Source of the DNA: Dama dama
Taxonomy: Eukaryota; Chordata; Mammalia; Artiodactyla; Cervidae
NCBI RefSeq assembly: GCF_033118175.1
Contig: NC_083701.1
Coordinates: forward strand, 9,319,501-9,383,500
Reading direction: 5' to 3'
DNA: 64,000 nt
This document shows, one piece after another, positions 47,101-50,850 of the stretch; within the stretch, counting starts at the first letter, position 1; each line of letters opens with the position of its first letter. The position numbers and the translations under genes were made by a program. The notes under the pieces were generated by a model. That model saw only the letters and a list, made by a program, of their open reading frames with translations. It searched no databases and was not told the origin of the DNA.

Positions 47101-48564
47101 CATCGGAGCGTCAGTCATTAGATCCCACCACCCCATCACCATCACCTTGTGCACCCTTATTAAAACAATTACAGTAAAAAGTTTTGTCAGGAAAGGAAGG
47201 GACAGCTTTGGTTCTGGCTGGAAGGAAGCATGGATAGGGGCCACGAGGGTCAGACGACTCAGTGTTGACGGGTCTGGGGAGCGCTGCAGCAACAGTGGCC
47301 ACAGGTCAGTTTTGAGGAGGAGCATAAAGGGCAGGGGGCAGGAACAGGAAGAAGGTGGATTTTAAGGCCCCTGGGTCCGCGCGGCTGGAGGAGGCCTTAC
47401 TGGAAGCTGCCGTCCTCGGCGCACTGCGGGACGTAGTCTTCTCGCTTCAGGAAAGCCCTCTCCCTCTGCAGCTCGCACGGGCGGAGAGGCTGGGCGTCCA
47501 CCTGGTACTCTGCACAAAGGAAGTGATGCTGCGCATGAGAGAGGACCTGCGGCCTGGATTCCAGTAATGGAGACGGGCTCGCTGGAGACACAGACGCTCT
47601 TCCGGGTTTTATTTCTAGCACCATCAGCAAGTATATTCCAAGTCACAGTTTTGCGGCTACTCACAAGTTTGACATTAACTCCCCTGACCCCCTGGGAGGT
47701 GATGTCACCGTCTTACCCAGGTGGCCCTGAGACTCGGCTGGGAATGTAACCTGTTCAGGATCAGACCGCTGGCAAGAGAAGGATTCACAGAGGACCCTTG
47801 GACTGTGCGTTCCCCAAGACCACGGTTGGGTCAGGGAACACCATAAAGGAGGTGTTCTTGAGTTTAACAAGGCACTCCTTGCAGACAGAGCACCTTCCTG
47901 GCCTCGATGGAGAATGCATGTAACATGCAGGGGCTTATTCAGAAATCACAGTCACAACTGCTTCCTTCCCAGAGAGGAAACGGGCTGAGACTTTATCCAA
48001 AATCAACGCTAAGTGGCTGAGCCGCAGCTATAATAGAACTCAGGTCTATTTCACACCATGGGTGGATTTGTGTTTTTCACTACCTGCAGAACTCAGATCT
48101 ATTTCATACCATGGGGGAATTTGTGTTTTTCACTACCTGCTGACTATTTCTCAAATACCCCATATGGTCAACCTGGGACTTGAGATTGTGAAGATAATTA
48201 AAAAAAAAAAAATAGTCAATACCAACATTTGCTAACAGGGTGGGGTGAGGGGAACTAGAATCCAATTAGGAAAATCTAGTTTCCCGTGTCCTCTCCACTG
48301 ATCACTAACTCTGTGACTTCTCAGACCTTCTGTCTCTTCATCTGAAAAGGAGAGTGCATAACTGACCTCGGGACAGTGTGAGGATTAAATGAGGTCACAA
48401 ATGTTCCCAGGCCCTGGGGCAGATCCTGGCTAACAAGGAGCTGGCCTGAGAGGTCCCTCCCGACCCGACGCTCTGAGACCACAGGGTCAGAACTCACCAA
48501 AGATGTTGGCTGACACCAAGCCGACTAAGTCCAGCAGACTGAAGACCCACAGGGCCAGGGCCAT
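1175..48564 (-). CDS. TG: Thyroglobulin gene, 5' part (exons 1-21, spliced)
   Basis: Thyroglobulin is the secreted thyroid prohormone: it is stored in the follicle lumen, iodinated by thyroid peroxidase, and its coupled iodotyrosines are released as T4 and T3. Twenty-one exons, listed separately, join into 4537 coding bases (1512 codons plus one base) without a stop or frameshift. Order of parts: signal peptide 1-19, TG type-1 modules 1-1 to 1-4 (about 31-358), linker (359 to about 605), modules 1-5 to 1-10 (to about 1211), hinge (about 1212-1455), and the first type-2 modules (from about 1456). Tyr24, Tyr149, Tyr234, Tyr258 and Tyr1311 fall at the positions known as acceptor or donor sites in other mammals. 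N-glycosylation sequons occur at Asn110, 198, 484, 496, 854, 948, 1141 and 1366. Residues after about 440 run one ahead of human numbering. The remaining exons lie left of the window. Identification rests on recognition of the protein family and its exon plan. Confidence 0.98.
2014..2222 (-). mobile_element. Bov-tA SINE
   Basis: Complement of the ruminant tRNA-Glu-derived SINE: starts from the Bov-A end (gtccaactg, ccatggactatag) and ends with the inverted tRNA-related head. Diverged, with no clear target duplication. Confidence 0.85.
4699..4830 (+). repeat. GGAT/GGAA tetranucleotide, purine-rich tract
   Basis: About 130 bases almost free of C on the plus strand. GGAT units come first and shift to GGAA/GGAAA units, typical of an imperfect microsatellite. 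Confidence 0.9.
6590..7366. repeat. CA-rich minisatellite with higher-order period
   Basis: About 780 bases built from CACA, CACT and CATACA units on the plus strand. A non-CA core containing catgtaaatgtacac recurs at about 6867, 7026 and 7172, giving periods of 159 and 146 bases. This shows segmental duplication within the array. Open frames across it are artefacts of repeated Thr-His codons. Confidence 0.93.
8180..8284 (+). mobile_element. L1 3' end fragment
   Basis: Short stretch with the L1 terminal motif (acaattacactccaataaaa) followed by an A-rich tail. Confidence 0.65.
8285..8570 (+). mobile_element. CHR-type tRNA-derived SINE
   Basis: Begins ggacttccatggtggtacag with tRNA-like boxes (gggttcgatccttgg), continues through the family body and ends in a (GATAAATA)-type tail. 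Cetartiodactyl SINE. Confidence 0.8.
9385..9609 (-). CDS. TG: TG exon 20 (hinge, before type-2 modules)
   Basis: Residues 1388-1462 plus one base. Contains L-I-Q-S-G-T-F-Q-L and ends L-G-C. Acceptor TTGCAG. The donor GTAGGT has G at +4 instead of the usual A. Confidence 0.96.
9725..9815 (+). repeat. MIR fragment
   Basis: Contains the MIR core pattern (tttacagagggagaaactaaggttcagag followed by gacccaaagtcac, spaced as in MIR). Confidence 0.6.
9868..10112 (+). mobile_element. Bov-tA SINE
   Basis: tRNA-related head, Bov-A body (cccatggacagaggagcctgg) and a CA-type tail. Imperfect flanking repeats tgYgaccctcaStg near 9855 and 10113 look like an aged target-site duplication. Confidence 0.85.
10592..10813 (+). 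mobile_element. Bov-tA SINE with 13-bp target duplication
   Basis: Full head and body. Perfect flanking repeats aattcataatgct at 10579-10591 and 10814-10826 define the insertion exactly. Confidence 0.93.
11553..11709 (-). CDS. TG: TG exon 19 (hinge)
   Basis: Residues 1336-1387 plus one base. Contains I-P-V-C, V-E-C-L and sequon Asn1366-Ile-Thr. Acceptor GTGCAG, donor GTATGT. The final G makes Glu1388 with AG of exon 20. Confidence 0.97.
11710..12956. other. TG intron 18
   Basis: Contains an A-rich stretch near 12040-12160 and a MIR-like region at about 12600-12860 (ctcagctgtgtgac, then the typical decayed order). Nothing else recognised. Confidence 0.7.
12957..13111 (-). CDS. TG: TG exon 18 (hinge; site-D tyrosine)
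   Basis: Residues 1284-1335, phase 0 at its end. Contains S-A-D-Y-S-G with Tyr1311 (mature 1292), equivalent to hormone site D (human precursor Tyr1310). The Asp-Tyr pair fits the acidic-tyrosine rule of hormone-forming sites. Acceptor CTGCAG, donor GTATGT. Confidence 0.97.
13112..14692. other. TG intron 17
   Basis: Contains the Bov-A2 element listed separately. No other feature recognised. Confidence 0.85.
13707..13984 (+). mobile_element. Bov-A2 SINE (dimer) with (AGC)n tail
   Basis: Two Bov-A monomers in tandem joined by a short linker and ending in an (AGC)n run. Perfect 10-bp flanking repeats cccctctacc at 13697-13706 and 13985-13994 are its target-site duplication. Both monomers are intact. 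Confidence 0.95.
14693..14905 (-). CDS. TG: TG exon 17 (hinge, cysteine-rich)
   Basis: Residues 1213-1283 plus one base. Starts with the P-Q-C-P-L-P-F hinge motif and has further spaced cysteines (L-C-E, Q-C-Q-L-R-C, L-L-C). It is not a type-1 module. The base composition is very GC-rich. Acceptor CCCCAG, donor GTGAGT. Confidence 0.96.
15092..15232 (+). mobile_element. Bov-tA/Bov-A SINE, 5' truncated
   Basis: Contains the Bov-A body (gggtcgggaagagcccctgg, cagtccatggggtcgc) without the full tRNA head. Confidence 0.8.
16091..17452 (+). mobile_element. Young L1 (L1-BT type), 5'-truncated 3' end
   Basis: Encodes the C-terminal third of L1 ORF2, in one open frame from about 16091 to the stop at 17111. 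It includes the cysteine motif region W-R-G-C-G-E-K-G-T-L-L-H-C-W-W. The short 3' UTR and an A-rich tail with AATAATAAT repeats follow. It matches the copy at 54130-55692 at roughly 98% by eye. It lies antisense to TG. It lacks the endonuclease and reverse-transcriptase domains, so it cannot move by itself. No clear target duplication was found. Confidence 0.93.
17760..18090 (+). repeat. MIR fragments
   Basis: Two stretches with MIR core order (aagttacagattgggaac to acccagcaagg, and ttgctagctgggtggc to gccatctgtaaaatgg). Old and diverged. Confidence 0.55.
19312..19604 (+). mobile_element. BovB LINE 3' end
   Basis: Codes the last part of BovB ORF2 (W-L-D-G-I-T-D-S and M-D-R-E-A-W) and ends in the characteristic (GAACT)n tail. 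Strongly 5'-truncated. Confidence 0.9.
19779..19979 (-). CDS. TG: TG exon 16 (module 1-10)
   Basis: Residues 1146-1212 plus one base, a complete type-1 module (S-L-C-E, P-A-C, V-Q-C-D, S-C-W-C-V, Q-P-A-C-E). The acceptor reads TTAAG, with A in place of the usual pyrimidine before AG. Donor GTAAGT. Confidence 0.97.
19980..20999. other. TG intron 15
   Basis: Contains a (CA)n microsatellite and a MIR-like piece near 20815-20900 (tatttcacagatgagaaaac). The rest is unassigned. Confidence 0.75.
20142..20190 (+). repeat. (CA)n microsatellite
   Basis: About 22 nearly perfect CA dinucleotides, likely length-polymorphic. It is close to exon 16 of TG (about 160 bases upstream in the direction of transcription). 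Confidence 0.95.
21000..21102 (-). CDS. TG: TG exon 15 (end of module 1-9)
   Basis: Residues 1112-1145 plus one base. The core reads T-W-C-V-D: the first cysteine of the usual C-W-C-V is absent, as in cattle and human TG. Sequon Asn1141-Ser-Ser. Acceptor TCTCAG, donor GTGAGT. Confidence 0.96.
21103..23374. other. TG intron 14
   Basis: Contains a MIR-like piece (21310-21400), A-rich runs near 21650, and an old repeat around 22880-23270 that a Bov-tA has split. No other feature. Confidence 0.75.
23013..23231 (+). mobile_element. Bov-tA SINE inside a MIR-like repeat
   Basis: Full head and body with an (ACC)-type tail. Flanks acagcttggg (23003-23012) and atagcttggg (23232-23241) differ by one base and are its target duplication. 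The interrupted sequence reads as the MIR motif 'aaggtcatacagcttggg'. Confidence 0.9.
23375..23487 (-). CDS. TG: TG exon 14 (start of module 1-9)
   Basis: Residues 1074-1111, ending on a complete codon (phase 0, unlike most junctions of this gene). Contains C-P-T-G-C-E and I-P-T-C. Acceptor CCCCAG-like (CACCCAG), donor GTAAGT directly after GAG. Confidence 0.96.
23488..24039. other. TG intron 13
   Basis: 552 bases. No repeat or other feature recognised. Confidence 0.7.
24040..24117 (-). CDS. TG: TG exon 13 (end of module 1-8)
   Basis: The smallest internal exon seen, 78 bases, residues 1048-1073 plus one base. Carries H-C-W-C-V-D and closes with I-P-Q. Acceptor TTCCAG, donor GTAAGT. The last T starts Cys1074. 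Confidence 0.96.
24118..24703. other. TG intron 12
   Basis: Holds an L1 3' fragment. The rest is unassigned. Confidence 0.75.
24178..24392 (+). mobile_element. L1 3' UTR fragment
   Basis: Carries the old L1 3' pattern (aactctactcaacacgctgt, cctatatggggaaaggatctgaa, ccaccatactccaatcag). Diverged. Confidence 0.65.
24704..24841 (-). CDS. TG: TG exon 12 (module 1-8, middle)
   Basis: Residues 1002-1047 plus one base. Contains F-D-F-Y-Q, P-Q-C-D-A-F and V-Q-C-H. Acceptor CTCCAG, donor GTGAGG. The single trailing G makes the following glycine codon with GG of exon 13. Confidence 0.96.
24842..26978. other. TG intron 11
   Basis: Contains a CHR SINE near its 5' part. 25200-26978 shows only possible MIR remains near 26260-26420. 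Confidence 0.75.
25076..25190 (+). mobile_element. CHR-type tRNA-derived SINE, 3' truncated
   Basis: Head ggaattcctggtggtccag, tRNA-like box gggtttgatccctggtc, then gatcccacaagcaacatgg. Confidence 0.8.
26979..27218 (-). CDS. TG: TG exon 11 (start of module 1-8)
   Basis: Residues 922-1001 plus one base. Starts C-P-G-S-C-E-E and carries sequon Asn948-Ser-Ser, followed by the long insertion of module 1-8. Acceptor CCGCAG, donor GTGAGT. Confidence 0.97.
27219..27461. other. TG intron 10
   Basis: 243 bases, no repeat recognised. Confidence 0.8.
27462..28049 (-). CDS. TG: TG exon 10 (module 1-7)
   Basis: 588 bases, residues 726-921 plus one base. One type-1 module enlarged by an insertion of about 110 residues between V-Q-C and S-C-W-C-V-D. 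The insertion contains sequon Asn854-Arg-Thr. Acceptor CCCCAG, donor GTGAGT. It begins by completing Cys726 and ends by splitting Cys922. Confidence 0.98.
28050..28695. other. TG intron 9
   Basis: 646 bases. About a third of it is a Bov-tA insertion. Confidence 0.85.
28106..28327 (-). mobile_element. Bov-tA SINE with 12-bp target duplication
   Basis: Complete element in the same orientation as TG. Flanks aagaccaagatg at 28094-28105 and 28328-28339 are identical. It starts within 60 bases of the exon 10 acceptor. Confidence 0.93.
28696..29796 (-). CDS. TG: TG exon 9 (linker and modules 1-5, 1-6)
   Basis: The largest exon here, 1101 bases, residues 359-725 plus one base. The first two thirds form the cysteine-poor linker, with sequons Asn484-Leu-Ser and Asn496-Phe-Ser. 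The last third holds two type-1 modules: one with D-C-W-C-V-D and one whose core reads E-C-H-C-V-D, with His in place of the usual Trp or Tyr. Acceptor CTGTAG, donor GTGAGT. No stop codon in frame. The large size matches the known large exon of mammalian TG. Confidence 0.98.
29885..30070 (-). mobile_element. Bov-tA SINE, partial
   Basis: Inverted Bov-A body and part of the head (ctccaggggatcttctctgg). The nearby repeats ccctcagatctttctgg at 29869-29883 and 30092-30109 may be its target duplication. Confidence 0.85.
30340..30930 (+). repeat. Old interspersed repeat split by a Bov-A
   Basis: Runs from gatgtctccccacccaatgg through aagccactcagtttgtggtc to cctaggaaactcc. Same layout as the copies near 8000 and 32578. 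Unassigned family, possibly an LTR of MaLR type. Confidence 0.5.
30489..30616 (-). mobile_element. Bov-A fragment with target duplication
   Basis: Inverted Bov-A body without the tRNA head, flanked by actggtttag at 30479-30488 and 30617-30626. Confidence 0.88.
31185..31396 (+). mobile_element. Bov-tA SINE
   Basis: Full head (gagcttccctcgtggctcag) and Bov-A body ending caaccaagcaactaaacaac. Confidence 0.88.
32700..32929 (-). mobile_element. Bov-tA SINE
   Basis: Complete inverted element from the Bov-A end to the head (agcgccacctgggaagtcc). Confidence 0.9.
33081..33814 (+). mobile_element. L1 3' end with target duplication
   Basis: 3' end of L1 ORF2 (S-E-V-S-Q-T-E-E-D-K region) and 3' UTR, ending in an A-rich tail. 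Flanks aaagattgttggtg (33067-33080) and aaagactgttggtg (33815-33828) differ by one base. Itself interrupted by a Bov-tA. Confidence 0.88.
33349..33563 (-). mobile_element. Bov-tA SINE nested in the L1
   Basis: Inverted complete element. Flanks gacacatac (33340-33348) and gacatatac (33564-33572) mark its insertion into the L1 3' UTR. Confidence 0.9.
34253..34490 (+). mobile_element. Bov-tA SINE with (CA)n tail
   Basis: Full element whose tail has expanded to a CA microsatellite (34453-34490). Flanking repeats near cccaaaacagg and ccccaaacagg. Confidence 0.9.
35664..35849 (-). CDS. TG: TG exon 8 (module 1-4)
   Basis: Residues 297-358 plus one base, a complete type-1 module (C-P-T-K-C start, P-S-C, V-Q-C, C-W-C-V-D, closing P-P-S-C). 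Acceptor TTGTAG. The donor GTGGGT is weaker than the other donors of the gene. Confidence 0.97.
35850..36052. other. TG intron 7 (203 bp) with a 23-bp direct repeat
   Basis: The same 23 bases, beginning aaagtcaattcaatcc, occur at 35918-35940 and 35955-35977 without mismatch, 14 bases apart. Confidence 0.92.
36053..36196 (-). CDS. TG: TG exon 7 (end of module 1-3; Tyr258)
   Basis: Residues 249-296 plus one base. Contains D-E-I-Y with Tyr258, a proposed donor tyrosine for hormone site A. The rest is an insertion particular to module 1-3. Acceptor CTCAG, donor GTGAGT. The junction splits Cys297. Confidence 0.97.
36197..36649. other. TG intron 6
   Basis: 453 bases, no feature recognised. Confidence 0.75.
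36650..36756 (-). CDS. TG: TG exon 6 (module 1-3, insertion)
   Basis: Residues 213-248 plus one base. Contains G-Y-C-Y-C-A-D, the C-x-C-V equivalent of this module. Tyr234 sits just before its first cysteine and is a known donor candidate. Acceptor TTGCAG, donor GTAAGC. Confidence 0.97.
36852..36990 (+). mobile_element. BovB LINE 3' end, short
   Basis: Contains gatgagattggatggcatcg and the terminal agtccatggggtcacaaag segment of BovB. Confidence 0.82.
38192..38326 (-). mobile_element. Bov-A fragment
   Basis: Inverted Bov-A body (cgctcagtcgtgtccaactc to tggagtgggttgccatttcc) without the tRNA head. Confidence 0.85.
39960..40290 (+). repeat. Possible L2 fragment
   Basis: Pattern of the L2 3' region (ccagaccttggagtcatcc, then caagctgacagcccctctca, ctgcaatagtatagtggcc). 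Diverged. Confidence 0.5.
40772..42170 (+). mobile_element. BovB (RTE) LINE, 5' truncated, inactive
   Basis: About 1.4 kb of ORF2. Contains the reverse-transcriptase segments I-P-I-P-K, D-Y-x-K-A-F-D, G-C-I-L-S-P and R-Y-A-D-D (near 41375-41395), then the C-terminal part, ending in gaactgaactgaa. Frameshifts and stop codons divide it into pieces (open stretches about 41194-41496 and 41456-41791). It is antisense to TG. BovB is the RTE-family LINE known for horizontal spread between reptiles and ruminants. Confidence 0.94.
43723..44045 (+). mobile_element. Bov-tA SINEs, partial plus complete in tandem
   Basis: A 3'-truncated copy (43723-43845) runs directly into a second complete head (gggcttccctggtggctc) and body. 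Consistent with insertion of one SINE into or next to another. Confidence 0.85.
44120..44139 (+). repeat. Poly(A) run
   Basis: About 20 consecutive A bases in TG intron 5, about 310 bases from exon 5. Possibly the tail of an old retroposon. Confidence 0.85.
44452..44611 (-). CDS. TG: TG exon 5 (start of module 1-3)
   Basis: Residues 160-212 plus two bases. Starts with CPRSCEIRNRR, followed by the P-Q-C and V-Q-C motifs and sequon Asn198-Thr-Thr. Acceptor TTTTAG-like (GTTTAG), donor GTAAGG. A 7.7-kb intron follows in the direction of transcription. Confidence 0.97.
44612..45284. other. TG intron 4
   Basis: 673 bases. Roughly half is an L1 3' UTR fragment; the rest is unassigned. Confidence 0.8.
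44650..44940 (-). mobile_element. L1 3' UTR fragment
   Basis: Complement of an L1 3' end (gctttacaaggttatgttgg, ggtacagcagagtcaatcag, ttggtgtccataggttt). Confidence 0.75.
45285..45488 (-). CDS. TG: TG exon 4 (module 1-2)
   Basis: Residues 92-159 plus one base, a complete type-1 module in one phase-1 exon. Contains sequon Asn110-Ser-Thr, the P-Q-C and C-W-C-V motifs, and Tyr149 (E-V-Y-G), one of the proposed donor tyrosines for site A. Acceptor CCCCAG, donor GTAAGT. The junction to exon 5 splits Cys160. Confidence 0.97.
45489..46859. other. TG intron 3
   Basis: Contains a BovB-derived piece at 45900-46108. The rest shows no clear feature. Confidence 0.8.
45900..46108 (+). mobile_element. BovB LINE 3' end
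   Basis: Contains gatgctgggaaagactgagg, tcactgactcaatggacatg and the terminal gacacgacttagtgactgaa. Confidence 0.85.
46860..46957 (-). CDS. TG: TG exon 3 (end of module 1-1)
   Basis: Residues 59-91 plus one base. Carries the diagnostic type-1 core Q-C followed by S-C-W-C-V-D, then the G-x-P-G-S loop. Acceptor CCCCAG, donor GTAAGT. The final T starts a cysteine codon (Cys92) completed by exon 4. Confidence 0.97.
46958..47400. other. TG intron 2
   Basis: 443 bases, no feature recognised. Confidence 0.75.
47401..47509 (-). CDS. TG: TG exon 2 (Tyr24 hormone site; start of module 1-1)
   Basis: Residues 23-58 plus two bases. It opens with AG TAC, giving Glu23 and Tyr24, the main T4-forming acceptor (Tyr5 of the mature protein). 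The first cysteine-containing half of TG type-1 module 1-1 follows (RPCELQRERAF, then VPQC). Acceptor GTGCAG, donor GTAAGG. Confidence 0.97.
47510..48497. other. TG intron 1
   Basis: 988 bases. Contains a 53-bp tandem duplication and a MIR-like region near 48290-48400 (ctctgtgacttctcagacc). Confidence 0.85.
48035..48140 (+). repeat. 53-bp tandem duplication in TG intron 1
   Basis: Units 48035-48087 and 48088-48140 begin agaactcag and end cactacctgc. They abut without a spacer and differ at 4 of 53 positions. Confidence 0.95.
48498..48564 (-). CDS. TG: TG exon 1, coding part (signal peptide)
   Basis: Encodes residues 1-22 and the first base of codon 23. The signal peptide is MALALWVFSLLDLVGLVSA, with a hydrophobic core and a V-S-A cleavage motif before Asn20. 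The donor is GTGAGT at 48497. The last base (G) joins AG of exon 2 to make Glu23, so the hormone-forming Glu-Tyr pair is assembled across intron 1. Confidence 0.97.
48562..48564 (-). other. TG: TG start codon
   Basis: ATG preceded by CCCGAG and followed by G, so the -3 and +4 positions are both G, a good initiation context. It opens the 19-residue signal peptide and is the first ATG downstream of the inferred cap site. Confidence 0.95.
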
Positions 48565-48606
48565 CTCGGGAGCCCTTCCAGGGACGAAGGGTCAGAAGCT
48601 GCTGCC
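48565..48606 (-). other. TG: TG 5' untranslated region (inferred cap site near 48606)
   Basis: About 42 bases between the start codon and the point 26-32 bases downstream of the TATA box. The length matches the roughly 41-base leader known for mammalian TG. The exact cap base is inferred from TATA spacing, not seen. Confidence 0.7.
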
Positions 48607-48630
48607 CACCTTAGGGCTCTGGCCAAGCAG

Positions 48631-48639
48631 CCTTTATAG
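48631..48639 (-). promoter_or_regulatory. TG: TATA box of the TG promoter
   Basis: The minus strand reads CTATAAAGG, 26-32 bases upstream of the inferred transcription start and about 70 bases upstream of the ATG. Mammalian TG promoters are known to be TATA-containing and thyroid-specific, and this is the only such box in the proximal flank. Confidence 0.9.
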
Positions 48640-48669
48640 CACTGTGGGCACTTAGCCCCCACCCACAGG

Positions 48670-48677
48670 CACTCAGG
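48670..48677 (+). promoter_or_regulatory. Possible NKX2-1 (TTF-1) / PAX8 site in the proximal TG promoter
   Basis: CACTCAGG on the plus strand differs by one base from the NKX2-1 core CACTCAAG. It sits about 65-70 bases upstream of the inferred start, where the overlapping NKX2-1/PAX8 'C' site lies in the rat promoter. Binding is inferred from position and core only. Confidence 0.5.
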
Positions 48678-48687
48678 GAAGCAGCAC

Positions 48688-48702
48688 CACCCTGTTTTCT
48701 CT
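48688..48702 (-). promoter_or_regulatory. Possible FOXE1 (TTF-2) site in the TG promoter
   Basis: The minus strand reads AGAGAAAACAGGG, with a forkhead AAACA core, about 82-96 bases upstream of the inferred start. The rat promoter has a FOXE1 site with nearly the same sequence (GCAGAGAAAACA) at about -110. The call rests on that recalled similarity. Confidence 0.55.
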
Positions 48703-48806
48703 GCTGGTCACGAGGAGGTCCTCCACCTGCGTCTGTTCCCCTGGAGGACACTCGTGTGGCCAGTGTGGGGTGAGAATCTTGTGGAGGCTGAGGGGAGCAG
48801 AACTGG
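48703..48806. other. TG 5' flank between promoter motifs and the SINE
   Basis: Unique flank. No further motif called with confidence. Confidence 0.6.
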
Positions 48807-49015
48807 GGATGAGTGTGTGTGAAAGTCGCTCAGTCACGTCCAACTCTCTGAGACCCCATGGACTGCATCCCACCAGGCTCCTCTGTCCGTGGGATTCTCT
48901 AGGCCAGAATACTGGAGTGGGTAGCTGTTCCCTTCTCCAGGGGATCTTCCCAAACCAGGGATCAAACCCAGGTCTCCCGCATTGCAGGCAGATTCTTTAC
49001 CATCTGAGCCACCAG
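48807..49015 (-). mobile_element. Bov-tA SINE in the TG proximal flank
   Basis: Complete element in the same orientation as TG. Perfect target duplication gcagaactgg at 48797-48806 and 49016-49025. Its near end is about 200 bases upstream of the inferred TG start. Confidence 0.95.
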
Positions 49016-49025
49016 GCAGAACTGG

Positions 49026-49570
49026 AGGCATGGCTTCATAATTCATCTTCAGGGGTAAAGGCCAAAGTTCCCAACTTGGTGGGCCACAAGTCCAGGCCCG
49101 CCGTGAAAGAAACACAATCCTCCCTCCCTCCTCATCCCTCCTCCTTCCTGCCTGCCTTCTAGCAATGTTTCTTTAGAGAAGCAGACACTATTCTAGGCCA
49201 TGAGGGTAAGGCAGGGAACAAAACAGCAGAGCCATTAACACAGAATGTAGGGATTTTAATGAGATAAGCCAAACACACACAGCCTCCTTTCCCCTCTGTT
49301 CCAGGATTCAGACAACCAAAAGGCCTGTCTTCCACACAAAGCCTGTACATCAGGGAGCTTTCTCCAGTTGCTTCTCCCATCAAAGGGCTGGGAGATGGAG
49401 ATGGGCTCCATGGGTGTTCAGAAGGTAGCGTGGGCAGGTTTGGGAGAGCACTTGGGTGTGAGGGAGATAACCATGAGCCTTAGGTTTTAGGTAAAGATGA
49501 TTTGAGAAGACATGCTGGCATTTACTGGAGAATTAGAATCCCCCAGCTTGGCCCTCTGCAGCCCTCATTG
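49026..49570. other. Upstream of TG, unassigned
   Basis: No gene, repeat or regulatory motif supported. Confidence 0.6.
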
Positions 49571-49792
49571 GATGCTAAGTCGCTTCAGACATGTCTGACT
49601 CTTTGCAACCCCATGGACTGCAGCCCACCAGGCTCTTCTGTCCGTGGGATTCTCCAGGCAGGAATACTGGAGCGGGTTGCCATTTCCTTCTCCAGGGGAT
49701 CTTCCTGATCCAAGGATGGAACACGCGTCTCTTATGTCTCCTGCACTGGCAGGAGGGTTCTTTACCACTAACACCCCCCTGGGGAGCCCACG
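49571..49792 (-). mobile_element. Bov-tA SINE
   Basis: Complete inverted element (gctaagtcgcttcagacatg to ttctttaccactaacacc). Confidence 0.9.
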
Positions 49793-49917
49793 GCCCCAGT
49801 CACACAAGCCAAGCTCTGCCCAGGCTGTGGAGACACTGTGATATTACAGTGAGCCTGGCCATGTGCCACCCCTGCCAGCTCTCCAGGTCCAGGTGAATTT
49901 TCTAAAATGTTGAAACT

Positions 49918-50110
49918 GGGACTTCCTAGGCAGTCCAGTAGTTAGGACTTGACCTTCCAATGCAGGGGCCAAGGGTTCAATCCCTGGTCAGGGAGCTAAC
50001 ATCCCCCATGCCTCGCAGCCAAAAAACCAAAATATAAAACAGAAGCAACATGGTAAAAAATACAATAAAGATTTTAGAACTGGTCCACGTCAAAACAAAT
50101 AAATAAAATC
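49918..50110 (+). mobile_element. CHR-type tRNA-derived SINE
   Basis: Head gggacttcctaggcagtcc, box gggttcaatccctggtc, body with cctcgcagccaaaaaacc and an A-rich tail. Confidence 0.8.
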
Positions 50111-50633
50111 CTTTTAAAAACTAAAAATGCTGAGGCTGAAGTCTACGAGAAAGCCCACTCCTCATGCTTCCCACCACCCACACACACAGGCTGAGTCATT
50201 CTCGCTGGCCTGGCCCCTGGGAAGAGGTGCAGCGGAGTCAGTGAGGGTGAGAGCCGCCCGGGCTTCCTTCCGAGTTATCACAGTGTACCTGGAAGGAGAG
50301 GTGCTTCTCTCCACCCCAGCGATGAAGCGGTGAGCTTGGAGAGAGCCACGCCAGGGCGCTGCCTCCACACCGTGAAATCCTCTTTCTCACGATGACTCAG
50401 CTCCTGCCAGCGCTCTCATTTGATGCCCCATGAGCCAGGAGGATGCACTATGGAAACTCTAGGCGCCGACTCCCTGGTCTGGCGTCGAGCCCGCTCCTGG
50501 CTCGGGCCTCCATCCTCTCTGCAGGCTCTTCACTGGCCTTGTCACCTCCCCCTCCTTCCTGGATCCTAGTTCAATCACAGTGCCTTCTCGTTCATCTCCT
50601 TCATTCTCGAAGACTAGGGGGCTGTGTATAATA

Positions 50634-50850
50634 ACCCCAATGGCCCAGCCAGTAAAGAATCACCAGCAAGGCAGGAGACACAGGAGACAGGGGTTTGATC
50701 CCCAGGTCGGGAAGATCCCCTGGAGGAGGAAATGGCAACCCACTCCAGTACTCTTGCCTGGAGAATCCCATGGACAGAGGAGCCTGGTGGGCTACAGTCC
50801 ATGGGGTCGCAGAGTCAGACACAGCTGGGCATCTGAGCATGCATACACAA
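50634..50850 (+). mobile_element. Bov-tA SINE
   Basis: Diverged head and well conserved Bov-A body (cccatggacagaggagcctgg), ending gcatctgagcatgc. Confidence 0.88.
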
